Assembly: GCA_023666835.1 (NCBI GenBank)
Contig: JAMPBJ010000001.1
Location: 642,383 to 706,382, forward strand
Direction: 5' to 3'
DNA length: 64,000 nucleotides
From: Bacteroides sp.
Lineage (GTDB): Bacteria; Bacteroidota; Bacteroidia; Bacteroidales; Muribaculaceae
In this document: piece by piece, positions 17,754 through 25,014 of the stretch
Layout: each line of letters starts with the position of its first letter
How positions within the stretch are numbered: the first letter of the stretch is position 1
Position numbers and translations under genes: made by a program
The notes under the pieces: model-generated
The model's database searches: none
What the model saw: only the letters and a program-made list of their open reading frames with translations
What the model was told of the DNA's origin: nothing

Positions 17754-18494
17754 TTATTTAACAGCCCAGATGATGGTGGTGACCACCGAAGCGGCCGAAA
17801 GGCCGACGGTGACGAACTGCCATGTGCGGGCTTCCTTTTTGTTGTCTTTGTTTTTGGGCTCGACATAGACCACGTCGTTCTGCTGCAGGTAGAAGCAGGG
17901 AGAGGAGAAAATGTCGGTGGAGCGGATGTCGTGGACATACATTTTGCGGCCGTCGGGCTCTTCGCGGATCACCGACACGCGGTCGGGGATGGCTTCGGCG
18001 GTGAGGTCGCCGGCTTTGGCGATGGCTTCGAGCAGTGTGATGCGGTCGCCGTCGGCGGTGAACTGGCCGTTGGTGGCTACGGCGCCGAGCATCGTGTAGT
18101 GGAAGTTGAGGAACTGGGCCGACACGATGGGATCCTTGATGTAGTCGCCCTCAATGAGGCGGCGGCGCACCACATCCTGCACCTGGGCGAGCGTCAGGCC
18201 TGCTACGTGGATGGTGCCGAGGATCGGCATGGTGATGTCGCCCTGGGGGTTGACGGTGTAGCCCGCTTTGCCCTGGGTCGCAGCCTGGTTGAACGGCACT
18301 GCGAGCTCGGGCATTTTGCTTGAAATGGTGATGTCGATGCGGTCGTCGGGTTGCACTTTTGCATCCTGACGGGTCTGGATGGGATAGACGGTGCCCGGGG
18401 TCATGTCCTGGAGGATGACATGATCGCGCGAAGATTTGCAGCCGGTCGCGAGCAGGACTACTGCGAGGAGTGATATGATGATTCGTGAATTCAT
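17754..18494 (-). CDS. Polysaccharide export outer-membrane lipoprotein, Wza/BexD type (second copy)
   Basis: From ATG 18494 the protein has 246 residues and a clean lipoprotein signal, with lipobox LATGC (Cys19). An upstream in-frame ATG at 18539 would put 15 polar residues before the signal and is rejected. A poly_export domain (QPDDRIDITISSKMPEL; GDITMPILGTIHVAGLTLAQ) is followed by an SLBB-like part (DRITLLEAIAKAGDLTAEA) and a hydrophobic C-terminal segment. It should form the outer-membrane channel working with the BY-kinase encoded 35 bases downstream. The gene begins about 110 bases after a strong promoter. It has the same architecture as the copy at 3255-4055 but differs widely in sequence. 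Confidence 0.92.
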   Translation of the reverse strand: MNSRIIISLLAVVLLATGCKSSRDHVILQDMTPGTVYPIQTRQDAKVQPDDRIDITISSKMPELAVPFNQAATQGKAGYTVNPQGDITMPILGTIHVAGLTLAQVQDVVRRRLIEGDYIKDPIVSAQFLNFHYTMLGAVATNGQFTADGDRITLLEAIAKAGDLTAEAIPDRVSVIREEPDGRKMYVHDIRSTDIFSSPCFYLQQNDVVYVEPKNKDNKKEARTWQFVTVGLSAASVVTTIIWAVK

Positions 18495-18607
18495 TGCGTA
18501 GAATGTGAATTTAGGTGCGTTTATCTTGTTGTGTGTCAAATGAATGACGGTTGGTCTATTGGAGTGCTATATAATGTACGTATACGCGCGTGCGTATATT
18601 TAGGGTG

Positions 18608-18639
18608 CAAAGGTAGTGATTGTGAAGAGGAAATGCAAA
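18608..18639 (-). promoter_or_regulatory. Bacteroidetes-type promoter for the wza-wzc operon
   Basis: On the minus strand TTTG (18639-18636) is followed after 20 bases by TACCTTTG (18615-18608), both exact matches. The start would be near 18601, leaving a leader of about 105 bases with a near-palindrome TATACGCGCGTGCGTATA at 18582-18599 that could fold or bind a regulator. Confidence 0.8.
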
Positions 18640-18681
18640 TTTTTCGGGCATAAAGATTATACAAAAAATATTCGTAAAGAG

Positions 18682-19554
18682 CTATGAGATTGCGTCGTGG
18701 CACACCAGAGCGGCGCGGGTAGTCGGAGTGCAGTGGAGGCGACCGACGATGACCGATGCTGACATGCTGACAAGGGTGTCGACCCATGCATTGTGGAGCG
18801 CCGGGTCGGATTTGATGACTGAGCACGACGGAGCGAGGCAGATGAAACTGTCGATGCCCGACAGACGGTCGAGGCGGTCGACGCTGTCGCGGACTATGCG
18901 CACGATGGCGCGAACCGAGGCTCGGCGCGCTATGTAGCAGGGAGTTTTGCCCGACCATGGCGAGCCGTAGACCGATACCGAGCCGTCGGGTTCGGCGGCA
19001 AGGATCGGGTTGTCGTCGTTGAGAAGCGAAGCGCCCGGAATATTTTCGACCCATAGCCGCGCCTGAGTGCTTTTCCCTGTGCCCGAGGGGGCGAGAAACA
19101 GTATGGCTTCATCGCTTCCGAAGCACACTGCCGAAGCGTGGACCGAAATGCGTCCGGCCGGGATGCAAGCCTGCGAAAAAGCGATACGAATGAGCGAATT
19201 GACTGCCTCCGACGCACGGGGTGAGCCCGGGTCGACGGTCAGTTGTGATCGCCGCAACGACCGGTCGCACACCAGATGATGGGTGTCCCCCGGGCAGTCG
19301 GCGTGAACCAGATCAAACCGATAGCCCGAGGCGGTGGCCAAAAGCGTGACGGTGCCCAGGTCGTTGGTGGTGCTGTCGAGTTGCGAAAGAGTTTCGGGAA
19401 GGTCGATCGGGGCGCCCGAGATGCTGATCTGCATGAAAGGATCAGCATCGGCGACCTCGACGGCAAACGGCGCGAACGACCGCGGAATCAGCGACTCAAG
19501 TCCCGGCTCGAAATTGAGTTCGAGCGAGAGACCGGCTATGGAGTAGAATGGCAT
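18682..19554 (-). CDS. HPr-kinase-like (HprK-related) P-loop kinase
   Basis: A 290-residue protein. The C-terminal half has the HprK fold marks: VHASAV (138-143, with the His that precedes the P-loop in this family), Walker A APSGTGKST (155-163, Lys161), LLNDDNP (177-183, candidate acidic residues) and YGSPWSGKTP (196-205), a block typical of HprK-related proteins in peptide-modification clusters. The N-terminal 110 residues are not recognisable. True HprK phosphorylates HPr; related kinases phosphorylate serine in some lasso-peptide precursors. No HPr or other sugar-transport (PTS) gene is present. It overlaps the nucleotidyltransferase gene by 19 bases and ends the sugar-transferase operon. 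I infer a peptide or small-molecule kinase. Confidence 0.8.
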   Translation of the reverse strand: MPFYSIAGLSLELNFEPGLESLIPRSFAPFAVEVADADPFMQISISGAPIDLPETLSQLDSTTNDLGTVTLLATASGYRFDLVHADCPGDTHHLVCDRSLRRSQLTVDPGSPRASEAVNSLIRIAFSQACIPAGRISVHASAVCFGSDEAILFLAPSGTGKSTQARLWVENIPGASLLNDDNPILAAEPDGSVSVYGSPWSGKTPCYIARRASVRAIVRIVRDSVDRLDRLSGIDSFICLAPSCSVIKSDPALHNAWVDTLVSMSASVIVGRLHCTPTTRAALVCHDAIS

Positions 19555-20621
19555 AGGCTGTTGCGGATGAGAGTGGCTACGGTGGCGATGGTTTCGCGAG
19601 GAGCCGTGGCCAGTGAGAAACGCGAGCGGCGGATGAAGGAGGACAGCGTCGACAATTTGCCCCGTCGCGAGGGGATGCTGTCAGCGCGGTAGAAACCGAA
19701 ATTGCCGCCACGGTCGATGATGCGGCGCAACTGTCGGGCGCGTCGCGGATTGATTTTGATATCGGGATAGGGGAGATAGTCGGCGGGCATGCCGAGGTCG
19801 GTGACCAGATAGGAGTAGACCACTGATGTCCAGCGTTTGAGGCCGGCTGCGGCAATGGCCGAACGCATGAGGTCGCGATCGATCACGTGGTTGAAATTCT
19901 GCGACGCTACAGCCAGGTCGATGAGCTGGCGCAGGCCGATGCCGTGGCCGATGGCGTGCTTGAAGATGTGGGCCGAAAGCAGCAAAAGTGTGGCTTCGGG
20001 CGAGGGTACCGGCAACGAATATAAGCCGTGGTGTGGTTCGAAATTGTGCAGTTTGACCAGCTCGGGCATCTGCATCAGGCGGCGCAAAGCTTCTGGGCGA
20101 TGGATGTCGAAGAGTCGAGGATGCAATTCGACCTCTACTTCGCGCCATCTGAACGAGATGGAACCGTCGGCCATCTTGACGGGAGTCAGACCGTTGGCCG
20201 ACAGAAATCTGATGATGCCGGATGATTGGTCGGCAGGAATATAGAGATCGATGTCGCCCGACTGCCGGACGTTGGGTTCGGGATAGAGCACAGCCACGGC
20301 GTGGCCTTTGAGCACCATCGGCGAGAGACCGTGGCTCTTCATTTCAGTGAGCAGCGAGTGCTCGATGCTGAGTAGGGTCCTGTTGCGGCTGCGGATCTCT
20401 TCAGCGCGGGCCATCCAGAGCGCCGCCAGCGGAAGCGGAGGAGTCACGGCCGGATCGGCCAGATGCTCGATGGCGTTGAGCGTTAGGGCGGTAACGGTCT
20501 GCTGTTGGGCCTGACGGAACAGCTCGTTCCAGTCGTCGGCGCAGTTGAGAGCGATCGGACCGGTGGGAGTGCGCCAGAGTTCGTAGCGAAGAAGTTGAAG
20601 CAGGGGGGAGGAGGTGTTCAT
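19536..20621 (-). CDS. Nucleotidyltransferase-fold protein (PF14907 type)
   Basis: A 361-residue protein. VLKGHAVAVLYPE (103-115) and SGDIDLYIP (121-129, with the DxD Asp123 and Asp125) match the minimal catalytic core of the uncharacterised nucleotidyltransferase family found beside PqqD-like proteins and HprK-like kinases. The rest is helical. The start codon overlaps the PqqD stop (ATGA, 20618-20621), and its end overlaps the kinase gene, so PqqD, nucleotidyltransferase and kinase are translated as one unit. Nucleotidylation of a peptide or a sugar are both possible. The family is recognised with fair confidence; the reaction is unknown. Confidence 0.8.
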   Translation of the reverse strand: MNTSSPLLQLLRYELWRTPTGPIALNCADDWNELFRQAQQQTVTALTLNAIEHLADPAVTPPLPLAALWMARAEEIRSRNRTLLSIEHSLLTEMKSHGLSPMVLKGHAVAVLYPEPNVRQSGDIDLYIPADQSSGIIRFLSANGLTPVKMADGSISFRWREVEVELHPRLFDIHRPEALRRLMQMPELVKLHNFEPHHGLYSLPVPSPEATLLLLSAHIFKHAIGHGIGLRQLIDLAVASQNFNHVIDRDLMRSAIAAAGLKRWTSVVYSYLVTDLGMPADYLPYPDIKINPRRARQLRRIIDRGGNFGFYRADSIPSRRGKLSTLSSFIRRSRFSLATAPRETIATVATLIRNSLCHSTP

Positions 20622-20887
20622 TCGGTGATCAGACCGCAGTGAAGCCAGTCGCTGAGAAGTTGCCGGGAATCTTTCAGAGCAGTGTCGAAGTCGACGTCGT
20701 AGATTTCGGTCAGACGGCGGGCGATGTCGTCGGCGGTGAAATCGGGGAGGGTTGCGGCGTACTGCCAGATGTCGGCAGCTGTGGCATTGAGTGAATGAAC
20801 CTGAATGGGACTGTTTTGGTCGGAGTTGACCACAATCATGAACTGCGAGCCGAGTTGGCGGAGTGTGAGATCGGGTCGGGTTTTCAT
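20618..20887 (-). CDS. PqqD-family peptide-binding protein (RiPP recognition element)
   Basis: An 89-residue winged-helix protein of normal PqqD length. The hallmark blocks are LNATAADIWQYAATLPDFT (39-57), IARRLTEIYDVD and the final LSDWLHCGLI. PqqD-like proteins bind leader parts of ribosomally made peptides and hand them to modifying enzymes; this is known for PQQ, lasso peptides and many others. The start at 20887 is 8 bases after the sugar transferase stop. No clear precursor gene lies directly beside it; the nearest short peptide is at 15101-15262. Pairing with an HprK-like kinase and a nucleotidyltransferase is the main reason to suspect a peptide-modification system. Confidence 0.85.
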   Translation of the reverse strand: MKTRPDLTLRQLGSQFMIVVNSDQNSPIQVHSLNATAADIWQYAATLPDFTADDIARRLTEIYDVDFDTALKDSRQLLSDWLHCGLITE

Positions 20888-20895
20888 TGACGTTG

Positions 20896-21561
20896 TCAGA
20901 ACTTTTTGCCGGAGATGATGCTCCAGGCAGTCAGGGCAATGATGCGGACATCGCCGAAGAACGAGCGCGATGCCATGTAGTCGAGATCCATGCGGAGGCG
21001 GCGGATCATTTTTTCCATTGTGTCGGTGTAGCCATTGTAGAGAGTGGCGTTGCTGAAGAGGCCGGGGCGCATGGAGTAGAGGAGCGAGTATTCGGGAGCA
21101 AATTCCGTGATCTGATCGATGAACACCTTGCGTTCGGGGCGGTAACCCACGAAGCTCATGTCGCCGCGAATCACGTTCCAGAGCTGGGGCAGCTCGTCGA
21201 GATGGTGGTTGCGGAGGAAGCGGCCGAGCGGGGTGAGGCGATCGTCGGCCGAAGAGCAGAGACGAGCCTGGCCATCGGCTTCGGCGTCGAGGCGCATGGT
21301 GCGGAACTTGTAGAGGGTAAAAGACTTACCATGCCGACCGATACGCTCCTGCTTGAAGATGGCAGGCGATCCGTCGCGCATGATAATGATGATATATATT
21401 GTTAGGATAAAGGGCATAAAGATGATGAGAGAGACTAGGGCTGCGATGAAGTCGAAACTGCGTTTTGCAGCCAACGATATGATCGACGACGAGAGATGGC
21501 TCTCGTTGAAGTCTGTGTGTAAAGTGCGGTTTTCGTAGGATGTTAAAATTAACTTTTCCAA
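20896..21561 (-). CDS. Undecaprenyl-phosphate sugar-phosphate transferase (initiating enzyme)
   Basis: A 221-residue bacterial sugar transferase (PF02397 type). One hydrophobic segment at about 35-62 (KRSFDFIAALVSLIIF) anchors it. The catalytic core follows: AIFKQERIGRHGKSFTLYKF, then DELPQLWNVIRGDMSFVGYR with the conserved Pro and the GDMSxVGPRP-like end. It puts the first sugar-1-phosphate onto undecaprenyl phosphate and so starts a repeat unit. It is the small monotopic form, without the extra helices of WcaJ/WbaP. Its own promoter is likely at 21617-21648. It is the only initiating transferase seen in the window, so two pathways may share it or the other lies outside. Confidence 0.93.
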   Translation of the reverse strand: MEKLILTSYENRTLHTDFNESHLSSSIISLAAKRSFDFIAALVSLIIFMPFILTIYIIIIMRDGSPAIFKQERIGRHGKSFTLYKFRTMRLDAEADGQARLCSSADDRLTPLGRFLRNHHLDELPQLWNVIRGDMSFVGYRPERKVFIDQITEFAPEYSLLYSMRPGLFSNATLYNGYTDTMEKMIRRLRMDLDYMASRSFFGDVRIIALTAWSIISGKKF

Positions 21562-21616
21562 AACGAGTGTGATGTGTTGTAGAAGTAAAAGATGTCGAAT
21601 GATTGGAAACGGTTGT

Positions 21617-21648
21617 AAAAATTATTGCATAATGTCAAAATATACAAA
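21617..21648 (-). promoter_or_regulatory. Probable promoter of the sugar-transferase/PqqD/kinase operon
   Basis: On the minus strand TTTG (21648-21645) is followed after 20 bases by TAATTTTT (21624-21617), one base off TAnnTTTG. The leader would be about 50 bases. The gap 21562-21704 is strongly AT-rich. Confidence 0.55.
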
Positions 21649-21683
21649 TAAAATTGGTATATTTTTGGTTAATGTGTGTTAAT

Positions 21684-21692
21684 GGGGGGGGG
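21684..21692. repeat. G9 homopolymer tract upstream of the sugar-transferase promoter
   Basis: Nine G in a row (C9 in the direction of transcription) lie 12 bases after the GT4 stop and 35 bases upstream of the -33 element. The context ATG9TAA is the same as for the tract at 34818-34826. Confidence 0.9.
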
Positions 21693-21704
21693 TAAAATGT
21701 TGAT

Positions 21705-22811
21705 CTACAAGTGTATATCTTTATAAATTTTTTCTATTTTTTCGAGCATTCGGTCGATCGTAAACTCGTCGTGGAAGCGTCGGAGGGCACCCGTGCGGAA
21801 GCTATCGTCGGGCGATTCGATCACCCGTTGGATGGCGTCGGCCAGTTCGCGCGGACGGCGCGGTTCGACGTTCAGTCCCGAGAGGCCGTCGGCGTTGACC
21901 CACGACACGCCGGAGCCGGGAATGCGGCATGCCACGACCGGTGTGCCGCACGACATGGCCTCGATCTGGACTACGCCGAATGCCTCGGTGCGCTCGATGC
22001 TGGGCATGCAGAAGAGTGACGAGGCGCGGTAGATGGCCGGCAGATCGATGGCGGGCACGAAGCCCCAAAGAATGACGCGCGACGACAGACCGAGGTCGGT
22101 GATGCGCTTCTGCAAAGAGTCGTGAAGCGGGCCGGTGCCACCGATGGCCACCACGCAGTCGGGCGGGAGGTATTGCGCGGCATCTATCAGATATTCAAAG
22201 CCTTTGTAGCTCACGAGGCGACCCATGGCAAAGATGATCCGACGGTTTTTGAAGCGTCTACGTATCTCCTCGACGGCCTTTTCGGGCACCTCCTCGACGG
22301 GCCGTATGCCGATGGGCACGCAGACGCATTTCTCCTGCACGTCGGCAAGCCATGGCGATTGGCTGATGTAGGTGGGCGACGTGCCGATGATGACGTCGGC
22401 GCGACGGATCAGCCATGACTGCAGCGGGCGGATGATGCGCAGCAGTTGGCGCTGACGCACGATGTCGCTGTGCCAGTGGAGTACCACGCGGCCTTTGAAG
22501 CCCGACAGGCGCAGAGCCAGCGCGGCCATCGGGTCGGGATGGTGTATGTGGATGATGTCGTAGTCATTGGCGATGCGTCGCAGGCGCAGGATCATGGCCG
22601 GCGAGATCATGGTCGACTTCAGCTCGAAGAGCTTGCTGACGGCTATCAGGCGGGCGTTGTGGTTGAGCTGCAGGGTGTAGTGGCCCTTTGCGGCGGCGCA
22701 GAGCATGTCGCATTTGTGGCCGCGGTTGGAGAGGCCGTTAGTGAGGTCGAACATCACTTTTTCCACACCCCCTTTGATGGGGTGGAATTTGCCGATTTGG
22801 AGTATTTTCAT
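21705..22811 (-). CDS. Glycosyltransferase family 4
   Basis: A 368-residue GT-B enzyme: MKILQIGKFHPIKGGVEKVM at the start, HIHHPDPMAALAL in the first domain, FAMGRLVSYKGFEYLIDAA opening the second, and the E-x7-E element in ERTEAFGVVQIEAMSCGTPV. It is a retaining sugar transferase acting on lipid-linked intermediates in the cytoplasm. Its start overlaps the end of the next upstream gene (ATGA, 22808-22811). It is the last gene of the long capsule operon before the AT-rich gap that holds the promoter for the sugar transferase. Its substrate cannot be read from sequence. Confidence 0.92.
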   Translation of the reverse strand: MKILQIGKFHPIKGGVEKVMFDLTNGLSNRGHKCDMLCAAAKGHYTLQLNHNARLIAVSKLFELKSTMISPAMILRLRRIANDYDIIHIHHPDPMAALALRLSGFKGRVVLHWHSDIVRQRQLLRIIRPLQSWLIRRADVIIGTSPTYISQSPWLADVQEKCVCVPIGIRPVEEVPEKAVEEIRRRFKNRRIIFAMGRLVSYKGFEYLIDAAQYLPPDCVVAIGGTGPLHDSLQKRITDLGLSSRVILWGFVPAIDLPAIYRASSLFCMPSIERTEAFGVVQIEAMSCGTPVVACRIPGSGVSWVNADGLSGLNVEPRRPRELADAIQRVIESPDDSFRTGALRRFHDEFTIDRMLEKIEKIYKDIHL

Positions 22812-23896
22812 AGTTGGTCGAAAATGGCTTGCCAGGAGGCAGCCTCTGTGTGCTGATGATTGGTGTTATAGGGTTTGAAATCAGAGAGATCGCCCTCGAC
22901 GACGGCTTGCATCAGTCGCGCCATGGCTTGGGCGTCGAGCGGGTCGGTGAAGGCCACGGCCGGGGCGCCTGAGGCTGTTTCGCGGGCATAGGGAAGGTCG
23001 GCCAGAATCATAGGGTGGCCGTAGGTCTTGGCTTCGGAGATGGGGAGACCCCACGTTTCGATGCGTGAGGGGAATATGAAGCAGTCGGCGCCGGCGTAGG
23101 TGGCGTAAAGCGTCGGTCGGTCCATCAGTCCTTCCCAGCGTATGGAACTGACGTCGGCATATCGGTTCAGTAGCCAGCGTGCATAGCGGTTTTCGGTGCC
23201 TGCGACGGTGAAGACGACGCGGAAACTGTCGGTACCCAACTGTCGCTCAAGCAGTCGGGCGGCTTCGGCCACGGTCTCGAAATTTTTGTGGACGTCGGGA
23301 GTCGAAGCGAAGAAGAATGTGGGGAGGTCGAAGCGTCGCGGGATGATGTTGGAAGGCACGGCGGGATGCTCGGGCGGGGCCACGATAAAGCGGTCGGGAT
23401 CGACGCCGAGCATGCGCGACAGACCGGTGCGGAGCCAGTGCTGCTGCACGATCAGGTGCTTGTTGCGGTGCACGTTGATGCGGTAGGCATAGCGCGTCAG
23501 CATGGCGAAGAGAGGTATCTTGTAGTCCATGCGCAGATCGCGCAGATGACAGCGCAGGAAGGGGAACGAAGTCTGACAGTAGACGGCCTGACGACGGGCT
23601 TTGACGCGCGGGGTGGTGTCGTGGAGCGAGAGCCACAGGTCGGCGTTGAGGCGCTTCGACAGACGGTGCATCGTGACGTATTCGGCCCAGAGCCTCCTGA
23701 GCCAGCTGCGGGTGCACGAGGGCATCTCGATGTAGTCGATGCCGGGATAGTTGCAGAGCGAGCGGTCGTGGACGAGCGCTGTCACTCGCATGCGGCCGGC
23801 CATAGCCTCGGCGGAGAGGTATTCCAGGCAGGAGCGCAGGATGGTCAGCGTGCCGCCCTTGCGTATGTTGACAGCGGATACTACAGTGTGTTGCAT
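22808..23896 (-). CDS. Glycosyltransferase, GT4-like
   Basis: From ATG 23896 the product has 362 residues. A longer frame to 24292 would run inside the neighbouring gene in another frame and starts with low-complexity Arg-rich sequence, so it is rejected. The C-terminal half has FFFASTPDVHKNFETVAEAA, DCFIFPSRIETWGLPISEA (E-x7-E) and YGHPMILADLPYARE, all GT4 features. The N-terminal half has SAVNIRKGGTLTILRSC, a loose nucleotide-sugar domain start. Both ends overlap neighbours (16 bases upstream, 4 downstream), consistent with coupled translation. Linkage and sugar unknown. Confidence 0.88.
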   Translation of the reverse strand: MQHTVVSAVNIRKGGTLTILRSCLEYLSAEAMAGRMRVTALVHDRSLCNYPGIDYIEMPSCTRSWLRRLWAEYVTMHRLSKRLNADLWLSLHDTTPRVKARRQAVYCQTSFPFLRCHLRDLRMDYKIPLFAMLTRYAYRINVHRNKHLIVQQHWLRTGLSRMLGVDPDRFIVAPPEHPAVPSNIIPRRFDLPTFFFASTPDVHKNFETVAEAARLLERQLGTDSFRVVFTVAGTENRYARWLLNRYADVSSIRWEGLMDRPTLYATYAGADCFIFPSRIETWGLPISEAKTYGHPMILADLPYARETASGAPAVAFTDPLDAQAMARLMQAVVEGDLSDFKPYNTNHQHTEAASWQAIFDQL

Positions 23897-25014
23897 AGAG
23901 ATGTGAAAATGTCGGCCCATCGGCGCATGATGGCTTCGGGGCGGTAGCGGCGGGAGGCCTCGAGGCCCCGGCGGCCCATCTCGGTGCGCAGCGAGTCGGA
24001 CTGCATCAGTTGGCGCAAGCGGTCGGCGGTGGCGTCGATATCGTCGGGCGCGGTGATGAAGCCGTCGACACCGTCGGTGACCACGTCGTGGGGACCGCAT
24101 TTGCAGTCCATGACCACGATGGGGAGTCCCGACGACTGAGCTTCGATCAGAGCCATCGGCAGACCTTCGTAGCGTGAAGTCATGGCCAGCATAGCCGCCC
24201 GGGAGTATTTGCACGGCATGTCGGCGCAGTGGGATGTGAAAGTGACGGAGTGGCTGACGTCGAGGCTGTCGGCAAGCTGTTGCAGCTCGCATAGCAGTTC
24301 GCCCGAGCCTACTATCTCAAGCCGCCAATCGGGGAGATCGGCGGAGGCTTTCGCCCAGGCGTGGATCAGGCGGTCGAAGCCTTTCTGATAGGTCAGGCGG
24401 CCAACGGCAAGCACCGTGCGCGACGACGCCGGGTCGGCCTTGATGGGGTCGAAACCGATGGCGTTGGGCACCACGGCTATACGTGGCACGCCGGTCCAGT
24501 AGCGGGCATCTTCAGCTGTCAGCACCACAAAGCGGTCGTAGCGTCGTGCTCTCAGCAGATCCTGATGCGAGCGCCAGCGGTCGGCAAGTGCCCAAAGGCC
24601 CCGGCGGTTGTATTGCAGGCGTTTGAAGCGCGAGAAATGCACTTCGAGCACCTTGCGTCCCCCCTCTTTGAGCCGAGGGACGATGGGGGCCTCGTTGTCG
24701 CCCATCGACACGGTGATGTCGGGCGAGATTTCGGCCAGAACCTGACGGAGCCGGCGGCGGTGGCGGCGCTGTTTGATGGGATATTGGAGCAGTTTCGTGA
24801 TGAAACCGGCGCCGTTGTTGGCCTCGTAGTTGATGTCGAGGTCGACGGTGGCTATCGAAGGGTGCAGTTCGAAGCACGGGGGGCGGCCCTGCTGGTCGGT
24901 AGTAACGATGGTCACTTCGTGGCCGTGGTCGGCAAGCCAGTTGGCTTTGTTGGCAAGCACACGTTCCATGCCTCCGCTGCGGTAGGTGGCTGCTATGCAG
25001 TATATTATCTTCAT
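23881..25014 (-). CDS. Glycosyltransferase family 4
   Basis: From ATG 25014 the product has 377 residues; the start MKIIYCIAATYRSGGMERVL is a textbook GT4 N-terminus, and the frame extending to 25110 lies inside the polymerase gene. The second domain opens with VLAVGRLTYQKGFDRLIHAW and carries SRYEGLPMALIEAQSSGLP, the E-x7-E motif. Closest well-known relatives are GalNAc/glucosyl transferases of capsule loci (PglJ/PglH-like), but this cannot be decided here. It overlaps the polymerase gene stop (25011-25014) and the next transferase. Confidence 0.92.
   Translation of the reverse strand: MKIIYCIAATYRSGGMERVLANKANWLADHGHEVTIVTTDQQGRPPCFELHPSIATVDLDINYEANNGAGFITKLLQYPIKQRRHRRRLRQVLAEISPDITVSMGDNEAPIVPRLKEGGRKVLEVHFSRFKRLQYNRRGLWALADRWRSHQDLLRARRYDRFVVLTAEDARYWTGVPRIAVVPNAIGFDPIKADPASSRTVLAVGRLTYQKGFDRLIHAWAKASADLPDWRLEIVGSGELLCELQQLADSLDVSHSVTFTSHCADMPCKYSRAAMLAMTSRYEGLPMALIEAQSSGLPIVVMDCKCGPHDVVTDGVDGFITAPDDIDATADRLRQLMQSDSLRTEMGRRGLEASRRYRPEAIMRRWADIFTSLCNTL

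Noticed and set aside
18682..20887. Lasso-peptide biosynthesis cluster
   Set aside because: PqqD and kinase parts fit, but the asparagine-synthetase-like cyclase and the transglutaminase-like leader protease are absent from the window.
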